Source of the DNA: Candidatus Eiseniibacteriota bacterium
Lineage (GTDB): Bacteria; Eisenbacteria; RBG-16-71-46
Assembly (NCBI GenBank): GCA_021414165.1
Contig: JAIOPA010000297.1
Location: forward strand, 1 to 7,642
DNA length: 7,642 bases
Reading direction: 5' to 3'
Position numbers and translations under genes: made by a program. Under the pieces are notes generated by a model. That model worked only from the letters and a program-made list of their open reading frames with translations. It was not told the DNA's origin and made no database searches. Shown here one piece after another: positions 6,169 to 7,642 of the stretch (positions are counted from its first letter, which is position 1; every line of letters begins with the position of its first letter).

Positions 6169-7158
6169 TCAGTGGGACTTGGTCGTCCCGAAAGCGCCGG
6201 CGAGCTTGTCGAGCGCCGACTGCTTGAACGCGATGCCGGCATAGAAATGATCGGCATGCAGCACATTGCGGCCCGACGGCGTGTGCACGGAACCCGCGAA
6301 CACGTCCATCTTGTCGTCGATGCGGTAGGTGAAGCGCGCACCGGCGAGCATGGCATTCGACTCCAGCTCGGGGCCATTGGCGCCCACGATCGGCGCCGAC
6401 AGACGATCCCACGTCTCACCCTGCGAAGCCGCCCACTCGGCGTGGAACGTGCCAGTGACGAGCAGGTGCGACGTCATCCAGATGCCGAGCGAGGCATCGC
6501 CGAGCACGTGGTCCGCATAGCGGTCCGACGAATCGCGCGCGCCGATGGTGAGGAACGCCGAGCGATAGCCACCGCCCAGCGAGTAGAACGCGCGCTTGCC
6601 GAGCGGGCCGCCGAACGCGAGCTGCGCCGACAGGCTCTGCATGCCCGCATCGAAGAACGAGGCGGTCTGACCGTTCGGCGACACCGCGACGCCGTACCGG
6701 GTGCCGTCGAGCGCGTTACCACCGGTCACGCCGGGGAACAGCCGACGGTTGCTGCCGAGCGGCGCGGTCCAGCCCACCGTGAGGGCGAGCGGGGTCTTGC
6801 CCATATGCATGCCGTAGCGCACGCCGAGGCCGATGTCGCCGAGACCGGTCGAGGTGGCCGAACCACCCGTGGCCGGCACGAACGTGCGGCTCACGATCGG
6901 CACATCGAGATAGACCGAGGCGCGCTTCTTCCAGCCCAACTCGTTGTGGAAGCGCAGCGCTCGCTGCTCGAGCGTGCCGCCGAGCGGAACCCGCTTCTCG
7001 TTGGCGTTGTCGAAGTACGTGTCGGTCGAGAACAGGTTGCCCGACAACTCGGAGTAGAACTCGCCCGGCTTGAGCGCGTAGGGCGAGGCCCAGGCGCTGG
7101 CTGCGAGCGAGAGGCTCGCCACGGCGAAAGCGGCGGCGAAGGAACGGCGCAGGCTCAT
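6169..7158 (-). CDS. Outer-membrane beta-barrel protein, phenol-degradation 'MetA' transporter-like
   Basis: A 329-residue secreted protein. Residues 1-24 are a Sec signal peptide: basic MSLRR, hydrophobic AAAFAVASLSLAA, and an Ala-rich cleavage site after ASAWA. The mature part consists of alternating amphipathic strands with Gly/Tyr/Trp/Phe-rich turns and short polar loops, as in outer-membrane barrels of about 300 residues. TGLGDIGLGVRYG (104-116) resembles the GLGD strand motif common in the 'MetA-pathway of phenol degradation' barrel family (PF13557), a family of poorly defined function. The protein lacks a terminal Phe: the last clear strand is HFYAGIAFK (304-312) and a tail ending TTKSH follows. 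The start is ATG 7158 with AGGAGG at 7163-7168, only 4 nt away; the reading frame upstream lacks a signal peptide. It is first in the likely operon with the ABC exporter genes. Its role in passive uptake or export is inferred. Confidence 0.75.
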   Translation of the reverse strand: MSLRRSFAAAFAVASLSLAASAWASPYALKPGEFYSELSGNLFSTDTYFDNANEKRVPLGGTLEQRALRFHNELGWKKRASVYLDVPIVSRTFVPATGGSATSTGLGDIGLGVRYGMHMGKTPLALTVGWTAPLGSNRRLFPGVTGGNALDGTRYGVAVSPNGQTASFFDAGMQSLSAQLAFGGPLGKRAFYSLGGGYRSAFLTIGARDSSDRYADHVLGDASLGIWMTSHLLVTGTFHAEWAASQGETWDRLSAPIVGANGPELESNAMLAGARFTYRIDDKMDVFAGSVHTPSGRNVLHADHFYAGIAFKQSALDKLAGAFGTTKSH

Positions 7159-7161
7159 CGA

Positions 7162-7174
7162 GCCTCCTCGAGGC
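7162..7174 (-). promoter_or_regulatory. Ribosome-site hairpin of the barrel gene
   Basis: The mRNA reads GCCTC-GAG-GAGGC just before the start codon. The 5-bp stem pairs most of the AGGAGG Shine-Dalgarno (7163-7168) with the bases upstream of it. The ribosome site is also unusually close to the ATG (4 nt). Such a small stem could moderate translation, but the stem is short and the evidence is the repeat alone. Confidence 0.35.
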
Positions 7175-7205
7175 GTATAAGGGTGATCCCGGTAACGGAC
7201 GGGCG

Positions 7206-7234
7206 AGACTAAACGGGGGTCCCGAGGCGTGCAA
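7206..7234 (-). promoter_or_regulatory. Sigma70-like promoter of the barrel-ABC exporter operon
   Basis: On the minus strand TTGCAC (7229-7234) and TAGTCT (7206-7211) are separated by 17 bases. Transcription would start near 7199 and give a leader of about 40 nt to the ATG at 7158. An alternative -10, TTATAC (7175-7180), has no matching -35 and would start transcription almost at the Shine-Dalgarno. An inverted repeat (7223-7229 with 7249-7255) overlaps the -35 box and could be an operator. Confidence 0.5.
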
Positions 7235-7319
7235 CCCTGCGCGCGCCGCGCCTCGCTCGGGTAAGGTGCGGTGGCCCCGGCGTCTGGACCGGGGGATCGA
7301 ACCGATGGGGAGGACCGAG

Positions 7320-7642
7320 GTGACGCACGGAGCGTCGAACGTCGCGGTGATCGTCGCAGGAGGGGCCGGGCGGCGGCTGGCGGCCGGGGTGCCCAAGGCA
7401 CTGGCGCCCTTCGGGGCCGGCACCCTGCTCGCGAACGCCCTCGCGCTTGCCGGCGCCATGGCGGGCGAGGTGCGCGTCGTCGCTCCGGCGGACATGGTCC
7501 TGCCGCTCCCGGCGAACGTGATGCGGGTGGCGGACCCACCCGGCGAGACCGGTCCGCTCGGTGCCCTGGTCGCCGGCCTGCTCGAGGCCCCCTATGAAGG
7601 AGCAGCACTCGTGCTGGCGGTCGACCTGCCCGGGGTGACGCC
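7320..7642 (+). CDS. MobA-like NTP transferase (molybdenum cofactor guanylyltransferase family), 5' part
   Basis: The first 107 codons of a Rossmann-type nucleotidyltransferase; the gene runs off the right edge. The sequence opens with a hydrophobic beta strand into a nucleotide-binding loop, VAVIVAGGAGRRL (8-20), followed by VPKAL with K26. Further on, ADPPGETGPLGALVAGL (71-87) and LVLAVDLPGV (97-106) match the family pattern, with D102 as the expected metal-binding Asp. In MobA such an enzyme attaches GMP to molybdopterin. The DPPGETGPLGAL region favours MobA over IspD, but MobA-like enzymes of other pathways cannot be excluded without the C-terminal half. The start is GTG 7320 with GGGGAGG spaced 6 nt. 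ATG 7305 is in frame with a weaker GGGGGA site and would add five residues. It is transcribed divergently from the barrel gene. No clear promoter is seen. Confidence 0.72.
   Translation, partial: MTHGASNVAVIVAGGAGRRLAAGVPKALAPFGAGTLLANALALAGAMAGEVRVVAPADMVLPLPANVMRVADPPGETGPLGALVAGLLEAPYEGAALVLAVDLPGVT

Noticed and set aside
6131..6412. N-terminal extension of the first ABC protein to a GTG at 6412
   Set aside because: The extra 94 residues overlap the barrel gene in another frame and are Arg/Cys-rich without family resemblance. The frame is open only because no stop happens to occur.
6097..7212. A 371-codon open frame on the plus strand, antisense to the barrel gene
   Set aside because: The opposite strand encodes a clear signal peptide and beta-barrel. 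The antisense product is an Arg/Glu/Ala-rich shadow.
7262..7267. TAAGGT as a -10 box for the MobA-like gene
   Set aside because: No -35-like sequence stands 16-18 bases upstream; the region there is only GCGCGC.
7271..7597. A 108-codon plus-strand frame overlapping the right-end gene
   Set aside because: It is an Arg/Gly-rich shadow. The frame starting at 7320 has the nucleotidyltransferase motifs and stays open to the edge.
7159..7608. Extension of the barrel protein upstream to 7608
   Set aside because: The extension is Arg/Pro-rich, crosses the promoter and overlaps the divergent MobA-like gene. The ATG at 7158 begins a typical signal peptide behind AGGAGG.

Overview
This 7.6 kb window is ordinary-looking bacterial chromosome with high G+C and strong G/C bias at third codon positions. 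Nothing in it indicates a plasmid, phage or insertion sequence. The sec-dependent beta-barrel protein points to a Gram-negative (diderm) host. The composition and gene style would suit Gemmatimonadota or a high-GC proteobacterium, but no marker gene here settles the taxonomy.

Layout from right to left, since almost everything is on the minus strand. A MobA-like nucleotidyltransferase starts at 7320 on the plus strand and runs off the right edge. Divergent from it is an outer-membrane beta-barrel protein (6169-7158) with its own sigma70-like promoter (7206-7234). It is followed by two ABC exporter half-transporters, 4367-6130 and 2508-4370, which share an ATGA stop/start overlap. These three genes look like one transcription unit. 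The two half-transporters carry complementary defects (Asp for the catalytic Glu in one, LSSGE for LSGGQ in the other). That is the signature of a heterodimeric exporter with one degenerate ATP site, as in BmrC/BmrD, LmrC/LmrD and TM287/TM288. The barrel protein may belong to the same export or envelope function, but its substrate is unknown.

Next is a 271-base gap (2237-2507). It holds several hairpins, repeated GTGTC/GACAC motifs, a good sigma70-like promoter (TTGACT-17-TAAACT) and a CT-repeat leader. This promoter drives an XRE-cupin transcription regulator (1622-2236). A hairpin with a T-rich tail (1563-1602) separates the regulator from an MFS transporter (236-1528). A small membrane-anchored protein of unknown function starts at 154 and leaves by the left edge. 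The regulator is the natural candidate to control the MFS gene and perhaps the neighbouring ABC genes.

I found no CRISPR array, tRNA, rRNA or mobile element, and no convincing new multi-gene system. The oddest point is the first ABC gene. It has no ATG, GTG or TTG start where homology demands one, and it begins beside a perfect 10-bp hairpin and a 13-codon mini-ORF. The regulator leader, with an (AG)8 tract abutting a near-perfect Shine-Dalgarno, is the second item worth checking.
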